Of a DNA stretch of 64,000 nt, positions 24,811 through 33,572 are shown piece after piece. A model generated the notes under the pieces. The model made no database searches. It was not told the DNA's origin and saw only the letters and a list, made by a program, of their open reading frames with translations. The stretch's first letter is position 1. Each line of letters opens with the position of its first letter. Both the position numbers and the translations under genes were made by a program. Origin of the DNA: JAEUIE01 sp047602475 (GTDB taxonomy: Bacteria > Planctomycetota > Planctomycetia > Gemmatales > HRBIN36); NCBI GenBank assembly GCA_047602475.1, contig JASGHE010000002.1:1736001-1800000 (forward strand), written 5' to 3'.

Positions 24811-26763
24811 TCATCTGGCGCTGGGTTCGATCACCGTCCAATCGGGTAAGGTGTGTGTCGCTTCCAGCCTGGCTCGAATGATCCGTGCTGTTTGTTTCAT
24901 GTCCTGATCGGGTGCAGGTTGGATCAGTAGATGAGTATAGGGGACAGCTTCTGCTCTCCTCATTCCTGCGGTTCGAGAGAAGGTGATTTCGCCAGTGTGC
25001 GCTCTCATCACGGCCCACGGAAAAAGAGCGATGTCATTGAAATGGGAGAGATCGCCTGACTGTTCAGAGAGTATTCCTACAATCGTCCAGGTTGTGTTTC
25101 GCCCGCTGTGGATCAGCGTGGAGCCGAGAGCGTTTCCCAAGGGGTACAACTTGTCCGCCAATGCTCTGCCGATCACGACGACGCGCTTGTTTTCCGTGTT
25201 ATCGCTGTCGACGAGAAAACGGCCTTCGATGTAGGCGCTCAGCGTGGGGTAGAAATCGCTGAGCTCCGAGGTGGCGGCAATGACGGAATAGTTTCCGTTG
25301 ATGGTACCGGCATCATTGCGAATTCCGGCGGTTGACAGTCGAATGGGAGCGACAGCCAGCGGAGAGAGTGAGTGAATGAAGGCCAGATCATCTGGCGTAA
25401 GGCCGTATCGTTCGATGAACGATCTGGTGCCGGCCACTCCCTCAGGTCGAACGCTTTTGAGGTGGATGGCACCCAGAGGCTTGGGGCCGGGAATGACAGG
25501 CTTGGCTGGTTCCCTGGTATCGAGGTTGCGGGGCGGATTCATGACCACTTCATCCCCCGGGTTCACGCCACTGGTCACCTCCATCATTTGCGTGTTGCTG
25601 ATTCCGGTTTTGATGGTGCGTCGTTCCATGCCGTTGCCGGTCTTCACGTAGCAATAGCGCTGGCCACGCTGTTCACGAACCGCCTGGATGGGAATGAGCG
25701 TGGCGTTCTCCACTTCAGCGATCTTGATGGTGATGTTGCCACTCATACCGGGTCGAATCGAGTCGAGGTCTGTCGTGTTCTCAAACTTTAAGCGAACGGG
25801 GTAGACTTTGACATCGGCAGACATCCAGTCGGTGGTGGACGCGACGGGCGAAACATGACTGACGGTGGCGGAGACAGGGGTACCGGCCACAGTGATTTCA
25901 GCCTTCTGGCCCGGCTTGATCTTCGTGACAATGGATTCGTGGACCTTGCAGACGGCCTGCATTTTGGAAAGATCAGAGATGACAATAACCTTCTGACCTT
26001 CTTTCACCGGCTCGCCGACTCCGATTGATGCTGCTGAACCAAATCGACTCGATTCGGAAACAGGATAGGTCGCCATGCCGTCGTGCGGAGCCAGCAGATG
26101 GCAGCACTGGAGCTGTGCTTCGAGTTCGCTCAGTCGTTCTTCCGAGGCACGAACCGCCAGTTGCGCGGGAACCAGCATCGCATCGGCTTGCCTTCGGTGA
26201 AAGGCGGCTTCCCGTTTCGCCTGGTTGAAGGTCAGTTCTGCCAGCCGTTTCTTAAGGGCCAGTCGGCTTTTCGCCGATTCATCGGCTGCATCCTTCAACT
26301 CCAAGTCAACCAGTCTCAGGCCGAGCTCAGCCTTTTCAATCTCGAAATCGGAGCGGCTGAGATCAATCTCTCGTTGATCGGATACTTTGGCCAGCTCTGC
26401 TTTCCTGGTCTCACAGAGAAGCTTTTGCCGCTGGCAGGCATCTTTGTGTTTCGTGTCATCCAGCCGGGCGACGAGTTCCCCCTTCTTGACGACAGTGCCA
26501 TCATCAATGAGCCAGGTGATGGTGGTTGCTTTACCGGTAGCGTCTTCCGAGCGTACCCGGCAAACGACGTCGGTTTGGGTGACCGGCTGGATTTCTCCAC
26601 GCTCCATGAAGTTGAACTGTAGAGATCCCTGAGTGATGCGGTGATACACAGCATCCGGCGCGGCCGTCTGCTGTTCACGCCCCGGACGTTCACGCAGCGG
26701 ATTCTTTGTTGATGGTGGCTGAAGGAGCAATACTGCAAAACAGATGAAGGGGGCCGGGTTCAT
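24811..26763 (-). CDS. HlyD-type membrane-fusion protein joined to a MacB-like periplasmic domain
   Basis: The 650-residue exported protein begins with a short hydrophobic leader. Residues about 50-400 form a periplasmic adaptor: a lipoyl-like half (VVKKGELVARLDD), a long Lys/Glu/Leu coiled coil (about 115-215), a second half (GEPVKEGQKVIVISDL) and a beta-barrel domain (IRPGMSGNITIKI). Residues about 425-650 resemble the MacB periplasmic core domain of ABC permeases (RRAEAVPYTHLLIQ, VVVIGRALADKLYP, WTIVGIL). No transmembrane helix or FtsX permease core is present, and no ABC ATPase or outer-membrane factor lies nearby. The ATG at 26763 has GAGGT 8 bases upstream. The fusion of adaptor and MacB domain in one chain is uncommon in my knowledge. 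Confidence 0.75.
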   Translation of the reverse strand: MNPAPFICFAVLLLQPPSTKNPLRERPGREQQTAAPDAVYHRITQGSLQFNFMERGEIQPVTQTDVVCRVRSEDATGKATTITWLIDDGTVVKKGELVARLDDTKHKDACQRQKLLCETRKAELAKVSDQREIDLSRSDFEIEKAELGLRLVDLELKDAADESAKSRLALKKRLAELTFNQAKREAAFHRRQADAMLVPAQLAVRASEERLSELEAQLQCCHLLAPHDGMATYPVSESSRFGSAASIGVGEPVKEGQKVIVISDLSKMQAVCKVHESIVTKIKPGQKAEITVAGTPVSATVSHVSPVASTTDWMSADVKVYPVRLKFENTTDLDSIRPGMSGNITIKIAEVENATLIPIQAVREQRGQRYCYVKTGNGMERRTIKTGISNTQMMEVTSGVNPGDEVVMNPPRNLDTREPAKPVIPGPKPLGAIHLKSVRPEGVAGTRSFIERYGLTPDDLAFIHSLSPLAVAPIRLSTAGIRNDAGTINGNYSVIAATSELSDFYPTLSAYIEGRFLVDSDNTENKRVVVIGRALADKLYPLGNALGSTLIHSGRNTTWTIVGILSEQSGDLSHFNDIALFPWAVMRAHTGEITFSRTAGMRRAEAVPYTHLLIQPAPDQDMKQTARIIRARLEATHTLPDWTVIEPSAR

Positions 26764-26867
26764 AGCGGTGTACCTCAATGATTGACAGAGTCATTAGGCA
26801 TGGTGCCTGACGGTTTGTCAAGGATGAAGTAAGGTTCACGCTATGAAGGGGATTTGTGATACGTACA

Positions 26868-27058
26868 ACTCGACACCGGCCTCCGACCGGGGTCGCACTC
26901 GAATTTCCGGCTCTGCCGGGATGGATCGTGGCGATGGAATTGAAATGCTTCTACTGACTTCCGGCGGAGCCGGCGTTGCAGTGCGTTCCCAAGCGGAGCT
27001 TGGGAACGAGAAGGCCAAAAGCATCGAAGGCCGAGTGACTTGCGTCACTCGGCCTTCG
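26868..27058. repeat. Family F hairpin cluster, copy 2, plus a perfect hairpin
   Basis: Units matching 23158-23290 (CGACACCGGCCTCCGACCGG, GTTCCCAAGC-GGA-GCTTGGGAAC) are followed by a perfect 15-bp stem at 27025-27058 (arms CGAAGGCCGAGTGAC). Lacking a T tract, the last hairpin is an uncertain terminator. Confidence 0.7.
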
Positions 27059-27312
27059 ACAGTAGACAAGCCCAACCGTGAAGCACGTTCAAGAAGGCCG
27101 ACCCAAGCACCACCCTTAATGAACGCTATATGCTTCGCCTGCAAAGGCTGCTACATCACTTCCCGCAAAGGATATAGCACCAGTGGGCCAGGCAAGGTGA
27201 CCATCCACCGGCCCGGCCTTTCGCCGCTCCCCCCGATGAATGTGGGGCGGTTGATACCCTTTGCTCAAATTGTGTCAAGACCAATTCGACGCATTCTGCG
27301 TGGTTTTCCACA
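27059..27312. other. Spacer without recognisable gene
   Basis: No supported reading frame or repeat was found between the family F hairpins and the stop codon of the helicase gene. Confidence 0.4.
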
Positions 27313-29748
27313 TTAGAAAACTCCCTCTCCAAACCCAAGAACTAGCTCATTTTTGCCGAAATCGGTGATGCTCTGCACGTCAGCCACGGGAATAACTGGT
27401 TTTAATTGCTGAATCATTTCATCGGTGCTGGTCGGATCGACGGAGCGGCAGGCTTCTGTCAGTTTATCGCTAATTTCATCCAGTTCCTTCTGCCAGTCCT
27501 CAGCGGTCATGCCGGTAGGTGTGAGTAAACGAAACTCGCCACAGAGCAGGATGAGGCGGAGGAAGTGGCGGAAGAGGATGCCTTCCTGCTTGGCGAGGTC
27601 CTTGCTGGCGATGTACTTGTTGAAGTTGCCGTTGTACTCCAGAAGTTCGCCGGCTGCCCAGACGGCCTGCACTTCAAAGTCGCCGATCTCGGGGTACTTC
27701 ACCTCGAAGAGCATCCGCATCTTCTCGGCCAGGCTCAGGGGCCATTCGGGCTCATCGTCGAAGTTGTCGTCGTCGTCATCTTCGCTGGGTGTTTTCGGAG
27801 CAGCCATCAAGCCGCGCTGGACGAGTTCGGGATCGATTTGATGCGCGAGCGGCCCGGGGGGCATACGGTCAGGCCATGGAACCCGGACATGGCGGAGCAG
27901 GGGCTTGGGTAGTTCGAGCACACTCTCCATAAGTTGCAATCGTTCCTGGCGATTGGCGACGCCCATGAAGTCCATCAGATAGACGCCATAGAGTGGCTGA
28001 ATGGCCCGGAACGCCAACAGCCGTTCGAGTTGATCGGTCGGTTTCGCCAGGATCGGTTCGTAGCTGCTGGCTGTATCTAGTAGCGGCTGTTCCTCAACTG
28101 GCGCTGAGCGCAGCACCAACCCCTCCTTAGTTCTGACGAGCACTTCTCCCCTCTCCCCCCCGGGGAGAGGGGTTGGGGGTGAGGGGTTCTTCGATGCAGT
28201 GCCAGCCTCCTGTTCTTCTTTCGGTGGCGGCGGTGGTGGCGGCTCCGGTTCCAACGTCACGAAGCCACCCTTGTGCAACGTGATCAACATCCGATTGAGC
28301 ACCTTCTCGCCGGCGAGGATGCGGGGTTCATCGAGCAGACGTTTGCGGATGACCGTCTTCAGCCGAGAGACTTCAGGTGATGCCTTCAGCAGATGGGCTA
28401 ACAGCCTCCAGGGCAGGGGGCCTTTGCTGTAGAGCTTGCCGGGCGGAGCGAGTTGCAGCGACTTGAACTGTGCCTCGGTCCAGTAGGTTTGGTTGGCTCG
28501 CTTGTCGGGCTTCTTTCTCTTCAGGTCTTTCTTGGCCTTGATCAACCCCGGATCGCGGGTGTCTTCGGGGATCGAATCGTACTTCAGCTTCCAGCGAAGC
28601 AGCTTGACATCGTCTTCATGGGCGATGGCGTAGACGTGGCCCTCGGTATCGTACTGCGGTCGGCCTGCCCGGCCAAAGATCTGGTGGGCGATGGAGGCTT
28701 CGATCAGCTTCTGTTTGCCGAACGGGCCTTTGACCAGAGAGGTGACCACGACCGAACGGGCCGGGAGGTTGATGCCCGCCCCGAGCGTTTCGGTGCAGAC
28801 GACGACGGCGAGCAGCTTCTTCTCGAAAAGTTCCTCGACGCCTCGCCGATACTTGGGGAGCAGCCCGGCATGGTGAACGCCGACGCCCCGGCCCAGCATC
28901 TGCTTGAGCTTGGGGCCGATGCCTTCTTTCCAGTCGAGCTTATTGCAGCGGTTGAGGAGTTCCGTGCGGACAGCGCTATCGACAAGGGGCAGCCCCTTGA
29001 GTTGCTCAGCCACGCTCCAGCACTCGTCACGGTTGAAGCAGAAGACTAGGGCGGGCATCTTACGCTGACTACTGTCGCCTTCAGCCATCAGGGTGAGTTG
29101 CTCGCCGAGCAGTTCGTCGGGTACCCAGTGGTAGGTGAGGGGCACTTTGCGTTCTCTGCCTTCGACAAGTTCGATCTTGCGGTTGTGGCAGCGTTCGAGC
29201 CAGTTGATGAACTCACGCGAGTTGCCGACGGTGGCCGAGAGGAGCAGCAAGCGGATGTGAGGAGGCAGCAACGAGAGGGAGATTTCCCAGACGATGCCCC
29301 GTTCAGGATCAGCGAAGCTGTGGAACTCGTCCATGACGACGGCAGAGACGTTGCTGAAATCAAACTGATCGGGAGCGAGCAGGCGGTTGAGGAGAATCTC
29401 GGCGACGACGATGAGGATGCGGGCCTGGGGATTGATCTGGCGGTTGCCGGTGACGAGGCCGACGTCTTCGGCTTCGAAACCCCATTTGATTGCGGCGGTC
29501 TGCATCTCGTAGAACTTTTGTTCAGTCAGAGCGATGAGGGGCGTAGTGTAGTAAGCCTGCTTGCCGGAGTGCAGGGCCTCGAAGAGAGCCGCCTGGGCGA
29601 TGAGCGTTTTGCCGGTGCCGGTCGGGGCACAGACCATGACGCCCTGCTCGGCAGTGAACCAGGCGAGCAGCGCCTCTTCCTGCACCGGGTAGGGAGCGTA
29701 GGGAAGTTGTTCGAGATACTTATTGGCCAGTTCGTCGCGGGTGAGCAC
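27313..29748 (-). CDS. Ski2-like DExH-box helicase
   Basis: An 811-residue superfamily 2 helicase. Motif I is APTGTGKT (residues 41-48), motif II is DEFH (140-143), followed by LLSATVGN (motif III) and GVGVHHAGLLPKYRRGVEEL, which is typical of Ski2-like helicases. ETLGAGINLPARSVV and QIFGRAGRPQYD supply motifs V and VI. It would unwind RNA or DNA with ATP; the substrate is unknown. At residues about 521-536 the frame reads through a family E dispersed repeat (28143-28187), giving NPSPPTPLPGGERGEV, inside a Pro-rich linker, so the insertion appears tolerated. A second acidic, low-complexity stretch (SEDDDDDNFDDEPE) lies near residue 655. The C-terminal domain is planctomycete-like and unassigned. 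Confidence 0.88.
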   Translation of the reverse strand: MLTRDELANKYLEQLPYAPYPVQEEALLAWFTAEQGVMVCAPTGTGKTLIAQAALFEALHSGKQAYYTTPLIALTEQKFYEMQTAAIKWGFEAEDVGLVTGNRQINPQARILIVVAEILLNRLLAPDQFDFSNVSAVVMDEFHSFADPERGIVWEISLSLLPPHIRLLLLSATVGNSREFINWLERCHNRKIELVEGRERKVPLTYHWVPDELLGEQLTLMAEGDSSQRKMPALVFCFNRDECWSVAEQLKGLPLVDSAVRTELLNRCNKLDWKEGIGPKLKQMLGRGVGVHHAGLLPKYRRGVEELFEKKLLAVVVCTETLGAGINLPARSVVVTSLVKGPFGKQKLIEASIAHQIFGRAGRPQYDTEGHVYAIAHEDDVKLLRWKLKYDSIPEDTRDPGLIKAKKDLKRKKPDKRANQTYWTEAQFKSLQLAPPGKLYSKGPLPWRLLAHLLKASPEVSRLKTVIRKRLLDEPRILAGEKVLNRMLITLHKGGFVTLEPEPPPPPPPKEEQEAGTASKNPSPPTPLPGGERGEVLVRTKEGLVLRSAPVEEQPLLDTASSYEPILAKPTDQLERLLAFRAIQPLYGVYLMDFMGVANRQERLQLMESVLELPKPLLRHVRVPWPDRMPPGPLAHQIDPELVQRGLMAAPKTPSEDDDDDNFDDEPEWPLSLAEKMRMLFEVKYPEIGDFEVQAVWAAGELLEYNGNFNKYIASKDLAKQEGILFRHFLRLILLCGEFRLLTPTGMTAEDWQKELDEISDKLTEACRSVDPTSTDEMIQQLKPVIPVADVQSITDFGKNELVLGFGEGVF
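28143..28187. repeat. Family E repeat inside the helicase coding sequence
   Basis: CTCCCCTCTCCC...CGGGGAGAGGGG...GGGGGTGAGGGG, the same unit found in intergenic regions, is present in frame within the helicase gene and encodes a Pro-rich linker. Confidence 0.85.
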
Positions 29749-29909
29749 GAGGGGTTCTCTGAGGATGGAGGCAGTTGAAGGCCGCGACGTTGAGCGGGGA
29801 TGGGGTCATGATAAGGAGGGAGGAGGAAACGGCGCGGGGTTTCGATGGTAGCCGTGAAGTGGGAACGAGTTGTGTGGCAAGTGCAAGATCGGTCTGTCCT
29901 TTGTGCGGT

Positions 29910-30013
29910 TTCAGTGTTGCTATGGTAATGCACTCTAGTTAGCCTAGTGACAGAGTCACGCGGCTAAACGCCTGTTGCTGCGTGGGATTAGTCAGAAGTG
30001 GTTCTGTCTAATG
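29910..30013. repeat. Family H repeat, copy 1
   Basis: A 100-bp unit shared with 41092-41199: GTGTTGCTATGGT, a hairpin TAGCC...GTGAC-AGA-GTCAC...GGCTA, then GGGATT...CAGAAG and TTCTGT-TAAT near the right end. The stem differs from copy 2 (GCGCAA/TTGCGC) but remains paired. It lies just upstream of the nuclease gene. Confidence 0.85.
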
Positions 30014-30080
30014 CAAGTTCGGCATCATCGAATCAGTCGGACCCGTGATGAATACCGTCTCACCAATTCGCACTATTGAC

Positions 30081-30930
30081 ATGCGGCTGATTGACGACTT
30101 GTTCGGCATGAGCGGCGGTTACGTGCTTGATTTTTCAGATCGAACCTTTGGCGTTCTTCAATGATGAACTGAATATCAACATAGACGAATCACAATACTC
30201 CACAGAAGGTACAAGCAAGGCAAAGAGGCTTCGCTATCTTCTAAAGACGACGGACTTGCAAACAAGGCTTCGAGTCCTGTTGGCCCTATGGGAATATCGG
30301 GAGACACTGCTCCGGCGAAAGCAGGCTGAAGACCGCGTTCCGGGAGCGGAAAGTGAGTTTTGGAATTTGATTGAGAGGCTGGGGGGAAGGCGGCCAACCA
30401 AATCAACTCCACCGCCAAATAGTCCCGCATCAACCGTGATCGACTTGTCCGTATCCCACACCCTGAGAGACGGGTTAATCCGCCTGACCGGGCTCGAACC
30501 CCATGCACGTGGGTTTGCGTTCGAGCGATTCTTGAAAGAGCTATTCGACGCAAACGGTCTCTCTGCACGGGCCTCCTTTCGGCTGGTGGGCGAGCAGATT
30601 GACGGTAGCTTCGAGCTGTCTGCGGAAACGTATTTGCTGGAGGCAAAGTGGCATGGACCGCCCATCGGTGCCTCGGACCTGCATGCCTTCAACGGAAAGG
30701 TCGAGGAGAAAGCCGCATGGGCCCGGGGCGTCTTTGTTAGCAGTAGCGGATTTACTGAAGAAGGTCTGGTGGCTTTTGGCAGGGGCAAGCGGGTTGTTTG
30801 TATCGATGGGCTTGACGTACACGAAATGCTGGATCGAGGCCTGAGCTTCGCAGATGTATTGCACAAAAAGGTCCGCCGGGCGGCTGAGAGCGGCCAGACT
30901 TTTGTCCGCATCAGAGATTTGTTTCCGTGA
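30081..30930 (+). CDS. Mrr-like PD-(D/E)xK nuclease family protein, probable frameshift near 30150
   Basis: The C-terminal domain is restriction-endonuclease-like: FAFERFLKELFDANGL, GEQIDGSFEL (catalytic Asp) and TYLLEAKWHG (ExK), then ARGVFVSSSGFTEEGL, typical of Mrr-type nucleases. The uninterrupted frame starts only at a TTG (30127). Reading from ATG 30081 gives MRLIDDLFGMSGGYVLDFSD, then RTF, after which one extra G near 30150 shifts the frame into FFNDELNINIDES; this junction reads like one continuous protein. The corrected product is about 282 residues. The N-terminal helical domain (to about residue 130) has no name I can give. Such stand-alone nucleases are candidates for type IV-like defence. 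The neighbouring helicase is on the other strand. Confidence 0.7.
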
Positions 30931-30956
30931 ACGATTCGTTTTGGGAGGTCCTACGC

Positions 30957-31085
30957 TTGAACAGCTCGCTGGCTTGGGGCACGGACAGCATGGCTGAGCC
31001 TTACTCGGCCTAACCAGCCTGCTGTTGTACAAAAAGGTTTCTGAGGAGCATGGTTAGCGTGCGTATTCACAAACCATGCTCCCTG
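30957..31085. repeat. Family I repeat, copy 1
   Basis: Shares TACTCGGCCT-ACC, then GGTTTCTGAGGAGCA-GGTTAGCGTG and a closing complementary arm with 40712-40815. The right part forms a hairpin, GAGCATGGTT with AACCATGCTC. It lies between the nuclease gene and the next small gene. Confidence 0.8.
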
Positions 31086-31145
31086 TGTGCGGGGTAATCC
31101 AAATGAAGGCTCTGTATAATACTAGTTTGACTGGAGGAGTTCGTA

Positions 31146-31523
31146 ATGATAACCGGCTTTGCGCCCGATATGACAACAACACGGCGGTTCGAGGCGTTTC
31201 GAGAACCAAGCGATGTCCAAAACGGTGTTATTACTCTCTGGATTCATGATGACGCAGGTCATGGCGAGAAAGTGAAGCCCGATGTAGCGGCATTCACAGG
31301 GAGCCTCCTTGCTTCCCATACAGTACATATGGCTGGCATCCCACCCAGTGGCAGGTTGAGAGTAACAAAAGATCTACACATAAGGGAAAATAATGGAGCG
31401 GTAACGCTCTGGATTATTTCACAAAGCACAGGAGACCAGACTTACGATGGTTATGAGATCACTGTCAACACGCGAGATTTCGTGAGAGAACTTCAAGGAA
31501 GTGGCATTCAAATAAATTGGTGA
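31146..31523 (+). CDS. Hypothetical protein
   Basis: A 125-residue soluble protein with two similar beta-rich halves containing GVITLWIHDDAGHGEK and GAVTLWIISQSTGDQT. Each half pairs an ITLWI/VTLWI strand with an acidic/polar turn, suggesting an internal duplication. It ends with DFVRELQGSGIQINW. No signal peptide. The start lies after a CTGGAGGAGTT ribosome site, which supports expression. It is AT-richer than most neighbours. Not recognised. Confidence 0.6.
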   Translation: MITGFAPDMTTTRRFEAFREPSDVQNGVITLWIHDDAGHGEKVKPDVAAFTGSLLASHTVHMAGIPPSGRLRVTKDLHIRENNGAVTLWIISQSTGDQTYDGYEITVNTRDFVRELQGSGIQINW

Positions 31524-31555
31524 AGCCAGGTGCCCGGGAGATTGATGAAATAGTG

Positions 31556-31650
31556 GTGCCACGGAAGTGATGTACTCATCTCTTCCGAGCTTAACGTGCA
31601 ATCGCTCTGATGATTTCACGGAAAAGTCGAGTACGACATTTCCGTGGCAC
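31556..31650. repeat. Family G double-hairpin repeat, copy 1
   Basis: Ends GTGCCACGGAA/TTCCGTGGCAC. Left hairpin around GATG-TACT-CATC, right hairpin around GTCG-AGTA-CGAC, spacer AACGTGCAATCGC. Same plan as families A and D. Copy 2 is at 33573-33666, and both are followed by an attC-like site. Confidence 0.88.
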
Positions 31651-31674
31651 GGCTTGATTCAGGGGACATGACTG

Positions 31675-31772
31675 GCCGAACAAGTCGTTGCACTCAACCG
31701 GGCCGACGTTACAATAACGCGGGACTTCGGGTTGCTTCCGGACAGCCCGGCAAGTGATCGGGGTCGTTCGGC
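31675..31772 (+). repeat. attC-like element, copy 1
   Basis: A 98-bp element starting GCCGAACAA and ending GTTCGGC. Imperfectly complementary inner segments (CGTTGCACT-CCGGGC and GCCCGGCAAGTG) would fold to a bulged hairpin like an integron attC site. Homologous copies are at 33691-33786 and 41436-41532. The next gene starts 20 bases after its end. Confidence 0.6.
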
Positions 31773-31791
31773 GAAGTGGCGGAGCAAGACA

Positions 31792-32166
31792 ATGGCCACC
31801 CTCGAGAAAGCGCTCGATAAGATGCGGGAGATCTGCCTCTCCTTACCCGACACCCGCGAAGGCGATCACTTCGGGGAGACCGCATTCTACGTGCGGGGCA
31901 AGCTCTTCGCGACCTGCGGAGCCAAGCATGGCGTCTTCGAGATCACGTTTGGGCTCGAGCCGGACCACGCAGCGGCGCTTGTGGAAAACGACCCTCGCTT
32001 CAAGCCGTACTCCAGGGATAAACGGGGCGTCGTTCTCGACGCGGCGAAAGTGAAGAAGTGGAGCGAGGTCAAGGAGCTCATCCTCGAGAGCTACGAGCTC
32101 GTCAAGCCGCCCAAGGTAAAGAAAGCGGCCAAAAAGTCCACGCCGGGCAAGCGCACCCGCCGGTGA
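31792..32166 (+). CDS. MmcQ/YjbR family protein
   Basis: A 124-residue protein of the MmcQ/YjbR (CyaY-like fold, DNA-binding-like) family. Features are EICLSLPDTREGDHFGETAFYV, the family-typical P..E..HFG..AF, then GVFEITFGLEPDHAAALVEN and PYSRDKRGVVLD. A Lys-rich tail (KPPKVKKAAKKS) would bind nucleic acid nonspecifically. Function of the family is unclear. ATG 31792 is preferred to an upstream TTG; GGAG lies about 7 bases before it. The gene lies directly downstream of an attC-like site, as in integron cassettes. Confidence 0.85.
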   Translation: MATLEKALDKMREICLSLPDTREGDHFGETAFYVRGKLFATCGAKHGVFEITFGLEPDHAAALVENDPRFKPYSRDKRGVVLDAAKVKKWSEVKELILESYELVKPPKVKKAAKKSTPGKRTRR

Positions 32167-32409
32167 AGCACTAAGGACTACCGAGATGCGTCCGCAGGGG
32201 AGCGACGAACCAGGCACCCCCTAATCACTAGTGAATGGAATTCACCTCAACATCCGTCCGATATTCCCGAAATCACCTTTTCTCAATCCATCCTGGTGCG
32301 ATTGGCCTCGCATTGTCGCTTATATGTATCAGTCGCCAGCCAAGGCTTCAGCGGCGAGGCTTCGAATGTCTCCCGCAACCTCATCAACCTTGTCAGGGGA
32401 GTGTACATC

Positions 32410-32664
32410 ATGTGCCGACGGATATTTCTGACAGCGGTTTTGATCTTATCGGCCGGTCCGGTGATGGCCCAATCCACGATGGTTGCCCTCTCTGGCACCG
32501 CTGCCGCGTCCGGCGGCAATTATAGCAGCTTCGGCTTCCCCGTGCTGAACTCGACCGGGCAGGTGGCGTTCCGCGCCGGGCTGACCGGCGGCTCGTCGAC
32601 TGAGGGTATCTTCGCAGGGATTCCCGGGCGATTGCGCTTTTGCTCATCGCTTTACGTTTTGTGA
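32410..32664 (+). pseudogene. Truncated NxxGxxAF-repeat exported protein
   Basis: The 84-codon frame starts with a signal peptide (CRRIFLTAVLILSAGPVMAQ) and one block reading PVLNSTGQVAFRAGLTGG and EGIFAGIPG. This is the first unit of a tandem NxxGxxAF repeat protein, normally several hundred residues with an anchor tail. It stops abruptly after GIPG in unrelated sequence, so it appears to be a 5' remnant. A complete PEP-CTERM gene begins 70 bases downstream. It could alternatively be an expressed short protein. Confidence 0.55.
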
Positions 32665-32734
32665 TTCGAGGAGAACTACTTGCCGATTCGATTGCGAGAA
32701 TAGGGTCTCATTCTACTTCCCTGGAGAACATCGT

Positions 32735-33562
32735 ATGAACAGGTCACGCGCCATTGGCTGTTACCTTGGCTTTCTGTTGTTGGCTTCACTGTGTGGTTCA
32801 GCCTCGGCTCAGGTCGTTTACAGCAACAACTTCGAAGCCAACACCAATGGCTTCACCGCGGGGGGGGCGATCCCTTCGTTGACTCGGTTCAGTCTTCCCA
32901 CCGATAGCGGCGGCATCGCCTCGCCGAACCAGTCCATGTACTTGGGCAGGCTCGGTTCTGGCATCGCCAAGAGCGGTTCGATTGATGAAATCGTGACGCT
33001 GAGTGTGACCGGCCTGACTTCGGGTGTGAAGTACAGCGTGGCTTTCGACCTGCTGATCGGCGCATCCTGGGATGGTTCCGCCACTAGTCCCTGGGGACCG
33101 GATTCCTGGCGCTTCGCCGTCGATGGAACCCGGCTGGTGAACACCACGTTCAGCAATCTTCAGCAGGGTATCAATGCCGGCGCCTCTACACCGCAGCGAT
33201 ACTCGGATACGACATTCACCAGCCTCACGGGGCCTGATTTATCGCGGCATACCGGCGCTGATTTCTTCTTCTCGCCCAACAACACCAATTACTCGCTGGA
33301 CTATAGCATTTATCTGTTTGGTCGAGGCGTGGGCAATCCGTACCTGGAGTTCACAGCGACAAGCGGCACAGCAACCCTGGAGTTTGCCCGTTTTGGCAAC
33401 ACGACGGATAGCTCCGATGAATATTGGGCCCTTGATAATGTGCAAGTCGCCGTAGTGGCTGTCCCCGAACCTTCTTCCATCCTTCTTGGTCTGCTGGGAC
33501 TTGGTACAGCAGGCGTTGTGATGTATGCTCGCCGCAAGAAAGCCGGGTGCCCAGGAGAATGA
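32735..33562 (+). CDS. PEP-CTERM sorting-domain exported protein
   Basis: A 275-residue protein with a signal peptide (to about residue 25, SASAQ) and a beta-sandwich-like body containing YSNNFEANTNGFTAGG and ALDNVQVAVV. A standard PEP-CTERM tail ends it: VPEPSSILLGLLGLGTAG, then a basic stop RRKK. The NNFEANTNGF...LDNV framework resembles carbohydrate-binding or lectin-like exported proteins. It would be anchored or secreted by an exosortase/archaeosortase system not found in this window. GGAG about 9 bases before the start codon at 32735 supports it. Confidence 0.85.
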   Translation: MNRSRAIGCYLGFLLLASLCGSASAQVVYSNNFEANTNGFTAGGAIPSLTRFSLPTDSGGIASPNQSMYLGRLGSGIAKSGSIDEIVTLSVTGLTSGVKYSVAFDLLIGASWDGSATSPWGPDSWRFAVDGTRLVNTTFSNLQQGINAGASTPQRYSDTTFTSLTGPDLSRHTGADFFFSPNNTNYSLDYSIYLFGRGVGNPYLEFTATSGTATLEFARFGNTTDSSDEYWALDNVQVAVVAVPEPSSILLGLLGLGTAGVVMYARRKKAGCPGE

Positions 33563-33572
33563 TGAAATAAAG

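Noticed and set aside
27313..30930. Helicase plus Mrr-like nuclease as a two-gene defence system
   Set aside because: The genes are on opposite strands, separated by a repeat, and the helicase looks like a general Ski2-type enzyme; linkage is not supported.
32222..32245. Cloning-vector-like sequence (ATCACTAGTGAAT)
   Set aside because: Only a short match to a common multiple-cloning-site string; flanking sequence does not continue as vector.
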